A DNA stretch of 9,350 nt from DATLZM01 sp035559315 (GCA_035559315.1 DATMBJ010000170.1:1-9350), one strand, 5' to 3'; shown: positions 1 to 5,451, counted from the stretch's first letter. Numbers and translations: made by a program. Notes: a model not told the origin generated them from the letters alone.

Positions 1-2
1 AG

Positions 3-125
3 CGCCGGTTCCGGCGTGGCCGGTGGGAGCCGACCACCTGGCAGTGGACGGAGCGGGGCGGGGAGCCGTTCCCGGTGGAGGACCTCCTCGCGGCCGTCCG
101 CCGGGAGGCCGCGGGCCGAGCGTGA
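3..125 (+). CDS. C-terminal end of an unidentified protein (5' truncated)
   Basis: An open frame enters from the left edge and stops at TGA 123-125, giving about 40 residues that begin RRFRRGRWEPTTWQW and end LLAAVRREAAGRA. It is called coding because nearly every third position is G or C, and because its composition (several Trp, Glu, Phe, then an amphipathic helix) looks like a real protein, whereas the other two frames here read as Gly/Pro/Arg-rich low complexity. The start lies outside the window. I do not recognise the family from this fragment. It is on the same strand as the next gene, 79 bp away, so the two could share a transcript, although a possible -10 box lies between them. Confidence 0.6.
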   Translation, partial: RRFRRGRWEPTTWQWTERGGEPFPVEDLLAAVRREAAGRA

Positions 126-180
126 CGGGCCGCCGGCGCGGGCGGCCGGCTCCGGGCCGCACCGCCGCGCCGCGCGCGGC

Positions 181-186
181 TATCAT
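181..186 (+). promoter_or_regulatory. Putative -10 box (TATCAT) before the 284-aa gene
   Basis: TATCAT fits the actinobacterial TANNNT -10 pattern and is an A/T island in very GC-rich sequence, 18 nt before the ATG at 205. It would place the transcript start near 193 and leave a leader of about a dozen bases, overlapping the AGGGG that could serve as ribosome binding site (191-195). There is no recognisable -35 element at the usual spacing. Confidence 0.35.
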
Positions 187-204
187 CGCCAGGGGTGGTG
201 CCGG

Positions 205-1059
205 ATGAGCGCCGTCCTCTACCTCGACCGCCTGTCGGGCGCCGACCTCGCGCTGCTCGCGAGGGCCGCCGGCGAGCCGGCGGGGGAGGACCACGTGGCC
301 CGGCTCCGGGCCGAGCCCGAGCGGATCCGGGCCCTGATCGAGCGGCCCGAGACGTTCCGCGCGCTGTTCCGCAGCGGGCGCGAAGAGCCGCTCCTCCTCG
401 CCTCGCCGTTCCTCGCGTTCTCGGTGCTCCTGGCCCGGGCGGCGGCGGAGCTCCGGGAGGAGCGCTACGTCGCGGAGTGGATCGGCCCGAGGCGCTGGGT
501 GCCCGTGTTCGACGTGGCCGAGCTCCGGGCGTTCGCCGAGGACGAGCTCCGCCGGCTGTTCCTCGCGGACCTCCTCGCCTCCTACACCCGCGTGGCGAGC
601 GGCGTGGTGTGGATGCGGACCCCGACCGGCTGGAGCCGCCGCCGCTTCAGCGAGCTCGACCCCGGGCACCTGGCCCAGCTGATCCTCGCGGCCCCGCCGG
701 GGGAGCGCCTCGCCCTCTACCGGCGGCTGGGCGACCTGTCGCTGTTCCTCACCGGGGTCTTCCCCGACCACGTGGGGGGCCGGCTCCTCGGGCCGGTCCG
801 CCTGGGCCGGATCGAGCGGGCCCTCGGGGTCGAGGGCGAGGAGGTCGAGCGGGCCTCGGGCGGGCCGGTGGAGCTCCTCGAGGAGCTGGGGCGCCGGTCG
901 TACCGGATGGCCGCCGAGGGGACCGAGGGGCCCCGCACCGGGATGGCCCGCGTCCTCCACGAGCTCGTCGAGCGCTTCCGGGAGGCGCGGCGGATCCTGA
1001 ACTTCGTGACCGAGCGGTACCTGTTCCCGGTCCGCGAGCGCTGGTTCGGGACCGGCTAG
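205..1059 (+). CDS. Uncharacterised 284-aa soluble protein
   Basis: I do not recognise an annotated domain. The 284 residues are rich in Leu, Arg, Glu and Ala, with no signal peptide or membrane segment, so the protein is probably cytoplasmic and mostly helical. The most distinctive part is residues 88-190: YVAEWIGPRRWVPVFDV, a helical stretch to ASYTRVASGVVWMRT (126-139), then RFSELDP (147-153) and YRRLGDLSLFLTGVFPDHV (172-190). A second patterned stretch, RILNFVTERYLFPVRERWF, lies near the C terminus (263-281). The aromatic and charged pattern looks like a conserved fold. ATG 205 is preferred because AGGGG (191-195) precedes it and the in-frame sequence upstream is low-complexity Arg/Gly/Pro. 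The gene sits 140 bp before a sensor kinase on the same strand and may be co-transcribed with it, so a link to that signalling pair is possible but unproven. Confidence 0.8.
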   Translation: MSAVLYLDRLSGADLALLARAAGEPAGEDHVARLRAEPERIRALIERPETFRALFRSGREEPLLLASPFLAFSVLLARAAAELREERYVAEWIGPRRWVPVFDVAELRAFAEDELRRLFLADLLASYTRVASGVVWMRTPTGWSRRRFSELDPGHLAQLILAAPPGERLALYRRLGDLSLFLTGVFPDHVGGRLLGPVRLGRIERALGVEGEEVERASGGPVELLEELGRRSYRMAAEGTEGPRTGMARVLHELVERFREARRILNFVTERYLFPVRERWFGTG

Positions 1060-1142
1060 CCGCGGCGATCCCCGCTCGACGGGCCGGGTCCCGGTTCACC
1101 GTGCCCGCTCGAGGGCTCGGTCGCGGTCCGCCGCCGTCGCCC

Positions 1143-1178
1143 GGCTCGACCCGCGCCGCGGGCTCAACCCGCGCGGCG
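1143..1178 (+). repeat. Two-copy 18-bp tandem repeat in the gap before the kinase
   Basis: GGCTCGACCCGCGCCGCG (1143-1160) is followed directly by GGCTCAACCCGCGCGGCG (1161-1178), 16 of 18 bases identical. The gap 1060-1199 holds this repeat and a small hairpin (CGCGGG 1157-1162, loop CTCAA, CCCGCG 1168-1173) without a T tract. The only TA dinucleotide nearby is in the stop codon at 1057-1059, so I see no TANNNT -10 box for the kinase. In the kinase's frame both copies read GSTRAA, and both differences are synonymous. Confidence 0.6.
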
Positions 1179-1199
1179 AGCCGTCCGACAACCACCGTG

Positions 1200-2501
1200 A
1201 TGACCATCGTCACGGAGGCCGCACGCCGACGGATCCGGGTCGGGGGGGTGGCCCTCGCCTCCCTCGCCGCCCTGGTCCTGGCCGGGTTCGCCCTGTGGAC
1301 CACCTACGAGCGCGCGCGGGCCGGCCACCGGGCGGAGCTCCTGTTCGCCGAGCTCATGGCCAACGCCCACCGCCACTCCGCGGCGGAGTGGCAGGCGGTG
1401 GCGGAGGGCGAGCTCTCCGTGGAGACCCTGATCGCGAGCGACATGGCCCGCTCGGTGATGACCCACGACCTCGAGGAGCTCTCCCGGCTCGGCCTGCCGG
1501 GGAACGCCGTGGCGCGGGTCCGTGACGCCTACCTCACCTACCGAACCGCGCTCGAGGACGTGTACGAGCTGCTCGTGGACGGCGACATCGCGGGGGCCGA
1601 GTCCGTCCACCGGGAGCGCGCCGAGCCCGCCTTCCGCCGCCTGGAGGCCTCGATCGAGACGGCGCTCCCGGAGGTGCAGGCCGCCGCCCGCGACGGGGAG
1701 CGGGCGGTCCGCGCCGCCGTGGCCCTCCTGGTGGCGGTGGGCGCCGCCGCCGTGCTCGCATCGGTCCTGTTCGCCTCGGCGCGGCGGCGCTCAGAGCTCC
1801 TCGCCCTCGGGAGGCGGGCGGCGGAGGAGATGGCCGCCGAGCGGCGCCGGCTCCTCGAGCAGGCGATCGCCGCCGCCGAGCGCGAACGGGTCCTCGTGGC
1901 GAACGACCTCCACGACGGGCCGCTCCAGCGGCTCACCTCGCTCACGTTCAAGCTGGAGCGGGCGGCGGGACGCCTGCGGCGCGGCGAGGCCGCGGCCGCC
2001 GCCGAGCTCCTCGGCGACGTCCAGCAGGGGCTGGCCGACGAGATCGCCTCGATCCGCCAGGTGATGCGGGCCCTGCGCCCGCCGGTGCTCGAGGAACGGG
2101 GGCTCGACGCCGCCCTCCGGGAGCACGCCCGGGCGCTCGAGGGCGCGGGCGGCCCGCGCTGCACGGTCCAGACCGACCTCGCGTCGCGCCTGTCCCGCGA
2201 GGTCGAGATCGTGCTGTACCGCGTGGCCCAGGAGGCGATCGCCAACGCGATCAAGCACGCGGGGGCATCGAACGTGCGGGTCTCGGTGCTGTCCGAGGAC
2301 GGCACGGCCCGCCTGGTCGTACAGGACGACGGCGTGGGCTTCGAGCCCCGCCAGACGGCGGAGCTGGTGCGGCAGGGCCACTACGGGCTCGCGAGCATGC
2401 GCGAACGGGTCGAGATGGCCGGCGGCTCCTTCATGATCTCGTCCCGCCCGGGCGCCGGCACGACGCTCGAGGCGGTCCTGCCGAACGGAGGCGACGGATG
2501 A
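1200..2501 (+). CDS. NarL/DesK-type sensor histidine kinase with extracytoplasmic helical sensor
   Basis: This is a 433-aa membrane sensor kinase that autophosphorylates on His and passes the phosphate to a response regulator. Transmembrane helix 1 is at about 14-36. An extracytoplasmic all-helical region (about 37-168) resembles the four-helix-bundle sensors of chemoreceptors. Transmembrane helix 2 is at about 170-193 and leads into a coiled linker without an obvious HAMP domain. The HisKA_3 phosphoacceptor motif is NDLHDGPLQ, with His at 238. The HATPase_c domain shows the N box (EAIANAIKH, N349), the G1 box (QDDGVGF, 375-381), GLASMRERV (396-404) and a GAGTTLEAVLP end, so all catalytic elements are present. 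Start choice is uncertain: GTG 1197 is adjacent, GTG 1101 is a farther option, and no strong ribosome binding site is visible. The stop overlaps the next gene's ATG (ATGA), indicating translational coupling to the receiver gene. The signal sensed is unknown. Confidence 0.9.
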   Translation: MTIVTEAARRRIRVGGVALASLAALVLAGFALWTTYERARAGHRAELLFAELMANAHRHSAAEWQAVAEGELSVETLIASDMARSVMTHDLEELSRLGLPGNAVARVRDAYLTYRTALEDVYELLVDGDIAGAESVHRERAEPAFRRLEASIETALPEVQAAARDGERAVRAAVALLVAVGAAAVLASVLFASARRRSELLALGRRAAEEMAAERRRLLEQAIAAAERERVLVANDLHDGPLQRLTSLTFKLERAAGRLRRGEAAAAAELLGDVQQGLADEIASIRQVMRALRPPVLEERGLDAALREHARALEGAGGPRCTVQTDLASRLSREVEIVLYRVAQEAIANAIKHAGASNVRVSVLSEDGTARLVVQDDGVGFEPRQTAELVRQGHYGLASMRERVEMAGGSFMISSRPGAGTTLEAVLPNGGDG

Positions 2502-3088
2502 ACGCGACGGCGGTGCTGGACCTGGTGGACCTGAGCGCGTGGGGCACCGACGCTCCTCCCCCCGCGGGGCCGGCGGGCGCGGACGGCCGTGCGGGGGGCG
2601 CGGCGGGCCCGGCGGCGACGCCGCTCGCAGCCCGGCTCCCCTGGCCGGGCGCCGAACCCCGGGTCCTGATCGTGGACGATGACGAGGCGGTCCGGCGTGA
2701 CCTCCGCGAGCTCCTCGAGGAGGACGGGATCGAGGTCGTGGGCGAGGCCGGCGACGGGGCCTCGGGCGTGGAGCTCGCCTCCCGGCTGCGGCCGGACGTC
2801 GTGGTCATGGACAACCGGATGCCGGTGCTCGCGGGGATCGAGTCCACCCGGCGGATCCGGGACCGGCTCCCCTACGCCCAGGTCGTGATCCTCACCGCGT
2901 ACGACGAGGTGACCCTGTCCGACGCGGCCATGGACGCCGGGGCCTACTGCTACGTGGTGAAGGGCGGCCCGCCGGCCATCCTCCTCGACGTGATCCGGCG
3001 GGCGGCCCGCTACGCGGCCGAGCTCGAGGCGCGGGCCGCCGAGCGGAACGGAGCGGGCCCCGACGGGCCGCCGCTCGCGGGGCGCTAG
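2498..3088 (+). CDS. Receiver-only response regulator with an N-terminal extension
   Basis: This is the partner of the preceding kinase, sharing the ATGA overlap. Of 196 residues, about 54-172 form a canonical receiver (REC) domain: acidic triad D60-D62, phosphoacceptor D105 in VVVMDNRMP, T133 in ILTAYD and K155 in YVVKGG. After it come only about 25 residues (a charged helix, AAELEARAAERNG, then a Gly/Pro tail), far too short for a LuxR/NarL DNA-binding domain. There is no other effector domain. The first 53 residues are an unusual Ala/Gly/Pro-rich linker headed by MNATAVLDLVDLSAWG, which might be a short interaction motif. HisKA_3 kinases usually partner LuxR-type transcription factors, so this protein probably acts by protein contact, as a phosphate sink, or in a relay. 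The next gene is on the opposite strand, so a split DNA-binding partner is not adjacent. Confidence 0.9.
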   Translation: MNATAVLDLVDLSAWGTDAPPPAGPAGADGRAGGAAGPAATPLAARLPWPGAEPRVLIVDDDEAVRRDLRELLEEDGIEVVGEAGDGASGVELASRLRPDVVVMDNRMPVLAGIESTRRIRDRLPYAQVVILTAYDEVTLSDAAMDAGAYCYVVKGGPPAILLDVIRRAARYAAELEARAAERNGAGPDGPPLAGR

Positions 3089-3089
3089 A

Positions 3090-3106
3090 CCGCGGGGCGC
3101 TCGCGG
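3090..3106. terminator. Weak hairpin between convergent genes
   Basis: CCGCG (3090-3094) and CGCGG (3102-3106) can pair over a 7-nt loop in the 34-bp gap between two convergent stop codons. There is no T tract on either side. The position suits a bidirectional terminator, but the stem is short and such stems are common in DNA this GC-rich. An 11-bp direct repeat CGCGGGGCGCT (3076-3086 and 3091-3101) overlaps it. Confidence 0.25.
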
Positions 3107-3122
3107 CTCGGCGGGGCCCCGG

Positions 3123-3374
3123 TCAGTCCCACAGCCGCTCCAGGTGCCAGCGGTCGCGCAGCCGGTCGTGGTAGAGGTCCCAGACCGCTCCCCCCTTGGC
3201 CTCCACCCGCCAGTACTCCCGGTCCCGGCCGTCGGCCCACCAGCGGCCCTCGATCCGCCAGCGGCCGATCACGTCCACGACCTCGTACCGGCGCCCCCGC
3301 CAGACGAAGGCGGCGGGCATCCCCGCGTCCCGCTCGACCCGGACCTCGACCTCCTCGTCGTACCGCTTCGCCAT
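3123..3374 (-). CDS. DUF6504 family small protein, probably SOS-regulated
   Basis: The 83-aa protein matches my memory of the DUF6504 family of small actinobacterial proteins. It has an N-terminal stretch with VEVRVERDAGMPAAFVWRGR (about 9-28), the Y-EVVDVIGRW strand, then W-ADGRDREYWRVEA (46-59) and the C-terminal VWDLYHDRLRDRWHLERLWD (64-83). The Trp/Tyr/Arg-rich beta pattern suggests a compact beta-barrel-like fold, with no signal peptide or membrane helix. I recall similar sequence at or near the C terminus of actinobacterial Y-family (ImuB-like) polymerases, but this is from memory. Upstream lies a good promoter with a perfect LexA box over the expected transcript start, supporting a role in the DNA-damage response. 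GAGG (8 nt before the ATG) is the likely ribosome binding site. The molecular function is unknown. No polymerase gene is in the window, so this copy stands apart from any imuA-imuB-dnaE2 cluster. Confidence 0.82.
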   Translation of the reverse strand: MAKRYDEEVEVRVERDAGMPAAFVWRGRRYEVVDVIGRWRIEGRWWADGRDREYWRVEAKGGAVWDLYHDRLRDRWHLERLWD

Positions 3375-3389
3375 CCCGGCCCTCGTGAG

Positions 3390-3403
3390 CGAACGTGTGT
3401 TCG
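3390..3403. promoter_or_regulatory. LexA operator (SOS box)
   Basis: CGAAC-GTGT-GTTCG is a perfect palindrome in its two 5-base arms and fits the Bacillus/actinobacterial LexA consensus CGAACRNRYGTTYG at every position. One more base (A at 3404) extends it toward the longer mycobacterial form TCGAAC-N4-GTTCGA on the reverse strand. It lies 16 bp before the ATG of the minus-strand DUF6504 gene and just downstream of that gene's -10 box, a position where bound LexA would block transcription. It is about 80 bp before the divergent DUF402 gene, whose control by LexA is less likely. Confidence 0.85.
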
Positions 3404-3415
3404 AACCGTGGCCTC

Positions 3416-3445
3416 ACCGTACCTCCCAGCGCCGACGCCGGTCAA
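3416..3445 (-). promoter_or_regulatory. Sigma-70-type promoter of the DUF6504 gene
   Basis: Read on the minus strand, TTGACC (3445-3440) and TACGGT (3421-3416) are separated by 18 bp. They match the -35 TTGACA in five of six bases and the -10 TANNNT pattern. The transcript would start near 3409, giving a leader of about 35 nt in which the LexA box covers roughly +7 to +20. This is the best-formed promoter in the window. Confidence 0.7.
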
Positions 3446-3477
3446 GGGAGGGCGGGGCGAGGCCCGCGCGAGGCACC

Positions 3478-3483
3478 TATCGT
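3478..3483 (+). promoter_or_regulatory. Possible -10 box (TATCGT) of the DUF402 gene
   Basis: TATCGT fits TANNNT and overlaps the GTG at 3482. Exactly 7 nt after it lies a second in-frame GTG (3491), the spacing expected for a leaderless actinobacterial mRNA. If this is the true -10 box, translation starts at 3491 and the product is three residues shorter. No -35 element is apparent. Confidence 0.35.
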
Positions 3484-4093
3484 GGCTCCCGTGGGAGGCT
3501 GGCGGCCCGGCGACGTCGTGGTGCTCAGGGAGCGCTGGCGCGGGCGGGTGTGGGCGGCCCGGCCGGCGGTCGTGGTCCGGGACGAGCCGGAGGTCCGGAT
3601 GTTCCACGTCCCCGCCGGCACCCGCTACGCCGCCGCCCGCGGCCCCGACGGCTCCCTCCTGGAGCTCCCCGAGGACGGCTGGACCCTCGCCCACGACGCG
3701 CTGGCGCCCGAGCGCGTGCTCTCGTTCGCCTGGGCGGGGGTCGCCCACGCCGTGCTCCTCCGCTTCGACCCCGCCGACCGGTTCCTCGGCTGGTACGTGA
3801 ACCTCCAGAGCCCCCTCGAGCCCACGCCCCTGGGCTTCGACTACGTGGACCACCTGCTCGACGTGCTCGTGGCGCCGGACCGGACGTGGCGCCTGCACGA
3901 CGAGGAGCTGCTCGAGGAGGCGGTCCGCCGCGGCCTCTTCTCCCCCGCCCAGGCCGAGGCCGTCCGGGACGAGGCCGCCCGCGTGATCCGGGCGGTGGAG
4001 GCGGGCCGGCCCCCGTTCGACGGATCGTGGACCCGCTGGCGCCCGGACCCGGACTGGCCGGTCCCGACCCTCCCCCCCGGCTGGGACGCGTGA
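3482..4093 (+). CDS. DUF402 family protein, probable nucleoside (di)phosphate hydrolase
   Basis: The 203-aa protein has the DUF402 fold (residues about 8-160). Characterised relatives are metal-dependent phosphohydrolases: staphylococcal Ntdp, acting on nucleoside tri- and diphosphates, and FomD of fosfomycin biosynthesis. Visible family features are the N-terminal WRPGDVVVLRERWRGRVW (7-24), the VLLRF-GWYVNLQSP core (91-111), the acidic metal-site pattern DYVDHLLDVLVAPD (120-133) and DEEL (140-143) before a C-terminal helix, and the W-W-PDPDWPVP tail (183-196), common in actinobacterial members. The acidic residues needed for metal binding appear intact. GTG 3482 is chosen because GAGG (3470-3473) precedes it by 8 nt; GTG 3491 is an alternative leaderless start. 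The gene is divergent from DUF6504 and seems monocistronic, with a hairpin 53 bp after its stop. The actual substrate cannot be told from sequence. Confidence 0.87.
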   Translation: MAPVGGWRPGDVVVLRERWRGRVWAARPAVVVRDEPEVRMFHVPAGTRYAAARGPDGSLLELPEDGWTLAHDALAPERVLSFAWAGVAHAVLLRFDPADRFLGWYVNLQSPLEPTPLGFDYVDHLLDVLVAPDRTWRLHDEELLEEAVRRGLFSPAQAEAVRDEAARVIRAVEAGRPPFDGSWTRWRPDPDWPVPTLPPGWDA

Positions 4094-4145
4094 GGACCCG
4101 GGCCCAGCGAGGTCCCCGGACCGAGGGACGATCCCGGCCGACGGA

Positions 4146-4164
4146 GGGAGGGCGCCGCCCTCCC
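4146..4164 (+). terminator. Hairpin downstream of the DUF402 gene
   Basis: GGGAGGGC (4146-4153) pairs perfectly with GCCCTCCC (4157-4164) over a 3-nt loop: an 8-bp all-matched stem starting 53 bp after the DUF402 stop codon. No T tract follows, which is common for hairpin terminators in very GC-rich actinobacteria. It separates the DUF402 gene from the -10 box of the next gene. Confidence 0.5.
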
Positions 4165-4180
4165 GCCCCGGCCGCCCGCC

Positions 4181-4191
4181 CGGCGTAGGCT
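4181..4191 (+). promoter_or_regulatory. Putative promoter core CGGCGTAGGCT (-10 TAGGCT)
   Basis: TAGGCT (4186-4191) fits the actinobacterial -10 pattern and would start transcription near 4198, leaving about 24 nt of leader with the strong GGAGGAGGAGG ribosome binding sequence (4202-4212). The same 11-mer occurs on the minus strand at 5441-5451 before the small membrane protein gene. CTCCCG-AC-CGGGAG just before the ribosome binding site could form a small hairpin. No -35 element is seen. Confidence 0.45.
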
Positions 4192-4221
4192 TCTCCCGAC
4201 CGGGAGGAGGAGGTTCGTCCG

Positions 4222-5028
4222 ATGGGATGGAACGGAGCCGGGCTGCCCCCGCCGCCCCCGCTCGCCCCGCGGAGGATCCGCGAGCTGCTGCGGGCGGCGG
4301 TGGACCTCTACCTCGGCCACTGGAGGACGTTCCTGCGGATCGTGGCGGTGGTCGTCGTCCCGCTCACGCTCCTCCAGTACCTCCTCTCGGAACTGGCGGT
4401 CCGCGGGGTCCGGGTCCGCGGCGAGGAGGTCGAGGTGACGGCCGGGGCCTGGCGGGCGCTCGCCGCCTCCGGCATCCTCGCGATCTTCTCGCTCCTCATC
4501 ACCCAGGTCCTGATCGGGGCCCTGGCCTGGGCGGTCGCCGGGGCCGTGGTGGGCCGGGAGCCGACCGTCGAGGAGAGTTACCGGTTCGGGCTGGCCCGGC
4601 TCTGGTCGATCCTGTGGGTCGGGGTCCTGGTCGGGCTCGCCGCGTTCGCGGGGTTCATCCTCCTCGTGATCCCCGGGATCTTCGTGCTGGTCCGCCTGTC
4701 GGTGGCGATCCCCGCCCTGGTCGTGGAGCGCCGCCGCGGCGGGGAGGCGCTCTCCCGGTCCTGGTCGCTCGTGCGGGGGCACGGGTGGCGGGTGCTCGGG
4801 ACGTTCGTAACGGTGTTCGCGCTCACCGGGATCGTCACGGGGATCTTCACCGCGCCCGCGAGCGGATCGGGTTGGCTCCTGCGGGCGGTCCTCGCGGCGG
4901 TCGGGCAGGTCATCACCACGCCGTTCACCGCGATCGTGACGCTCCTGGTCTACCTCGACCTCCGCGCCCGCGCGGAGGGGCTCGACCTCGAGACCCTCGC
5001 GCGGGAGCTCGAGGCCGCCCGGCCGTGA
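4222..5028 (+). CDS. Six-helix integral membrane protein, GPDPase-membrane-domain/YciC-like
   Basis: The 268-aa protein has a short Pro-rich cytoplasmic N terminus, an amphipathic segment (RRIRELLRAAVDLYLGHWRTFLRI, about 17-40), and hydrophobic segments at roughly 37-57, 82-110, 126-150, 151-168, 189-209 and 219-246. The pattern of an N-terminal DLY-HWRTFLRI segment, a central GFILLVIPGIFVLVRLSVAIPALVVE block (144-169) and SRSWSLVRGHGWRVLGTF (178-195) is typical of the glycerophosphodiester phosphodiesterase membrane domain and UPF0259/YciC-like proteins. These lack catalytic residues of their own and have no firm function. No catalytic GPDPase domain is attached here. ATG 4222 is well supported by GGAGGAGGAGG 9 nt upstream. 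The 3' end overlaps the convergent minus-strand gene by 79 bp. The C-terminal tail (LDLETLARELEAARP) is a cytoplasmic helix. Confidence 0.8.
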   Translation: MGWNGAGLPPPPPLAPRRIRELLRAAVDLYLGHWRTFLRIVAVVVVPLTLLQYLLSELAVRGVRVRGEEVEVTAGAWRALAASGILAIFSLLITQVLIGALAWAVAGAVVGREPTVEESYRFGLARLWSILWVGVLVGLAAFAGFILLVIPGIFVLVRLSVAIPALVVERRRGGEALSRSWSLVRGHGWRVLGTFVTVFALTGIVTGIFTAPASGSGWLLRAVLAAVGQVITTPFTAIVTLLVYLDLRARAEGLDLETLARELEAARP

Positions 5029-5432
5029 CCGGGCCGGGTGCGGCGCCGGAGCGGCCACCCCGCGGCGGTGTACCGGAGGATCGCCCCGGGGACGACGCCC
5101 GAGAGGTGCCACAGCAGGAACGGCAGGCTCGGCACCTCGCGCCCGGTCTCGGTGAGGTAGAGGTATGGGGCCCACGCGAGCACGCCGAACGCGATCAGCG
5201 CCTCCCCGATCCGCTTCCGCCGGGCCGCCGCCCCGACCGGCCGGGGCCGGGACCGCCGCAGGAGCGCCCCGCCCGGGACGACCAGCACCAGGTGCGCGAG
5301 GACGGCCCAGGCTACGTGCGGCGCGCCGCCCGCGAGGAACCAGACGCCCCAGGCCGGCCACACGGCCACCCCGAGCGCCACCAGGAGCCTCCCGGCGCGG
5401 GCCGCCCGCACGTTCCGCTCCTCGGCCGTCAT
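4950..5432 (-). CDS. Small four-helix membrane protein with an internal duplication
   Basis: The 160-aa protein has four hydrophobic helices at about 15-35, 39-58, 76-95 and 103-122, and a basic loop and tail. I know no family for it. It consists of two related halves: residues 16-59 and 78-120 align, each with a helix of the type ALGVAVWPAW / AFGVLAWAPY followed by one ending in AHLVLVVPGGALLR / WHLSGVVPGAILR. The ATG at 5432 lies 8 nt after a TAGGCT -10 box, so the mRNA is probably leaderless, and no ribosome binding site is needed. The last 25 or so residues (Ser/Arg-rich) lie antisense to the end of the preceding gene and are probably a non-conserved read-through caused by the lack of stop codons in GC-rich DNA. 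Function is unknown; transport or envelope roles would be guesses. Confidence 0.7.
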   Translation of the reverse strand: MTAEERNVRAARAGRLLVALGVAVWPAWGVWFLAGGAPHVAWAVLAHLVLVVPGGALLRRSRPRPVGAAARRKRIGEALIAFGVLAWAPYLYLTETGREVPSLPFLLWHLSGVVPGAILRYTAAGWPLRRRTRPGHGRAASSSRARVSRSSPSARARRSR

Positions 5433-5440
5433 CCCAGGGG

Positions 5441-5451
5441 AGCCTACGCCG
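5441..5451 (-). promoter_or_regulatory. Promoter core of the small membrane protein gene (leaderless)
   Basis: On the minus strand CGGCGTAGGCT ends 8 nt before the ATG at 5432. With -10 TAGGCT at 5446-5441 the transcript would begin at or within a base of the ATG, the hallmark of a leaderless actinobacterial gene. The 11-mer is identical to the one before the gene at 4222. In the 78-bp divergent gap I find no matching -10 box for the VOC gene on the plus strand. Confidence 0.5.

Noticed and set aside
195..1142. A long plus-strand frame continuous with the kinase that could make it a 768-residue protein
   Set aside because: It runs out of frame over the 284-aa gene and reads as Arg/Pro/Gly-rich low complexity with no domain; it is open only because stop codons are rare at this G+C content.
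3841..5361. 506-codon minus-strand open frame across the DUF402 and membrane-protein genes
   Set aside because: It is low-complexity, crosses several well-supported genes and contains no recognisable motif.
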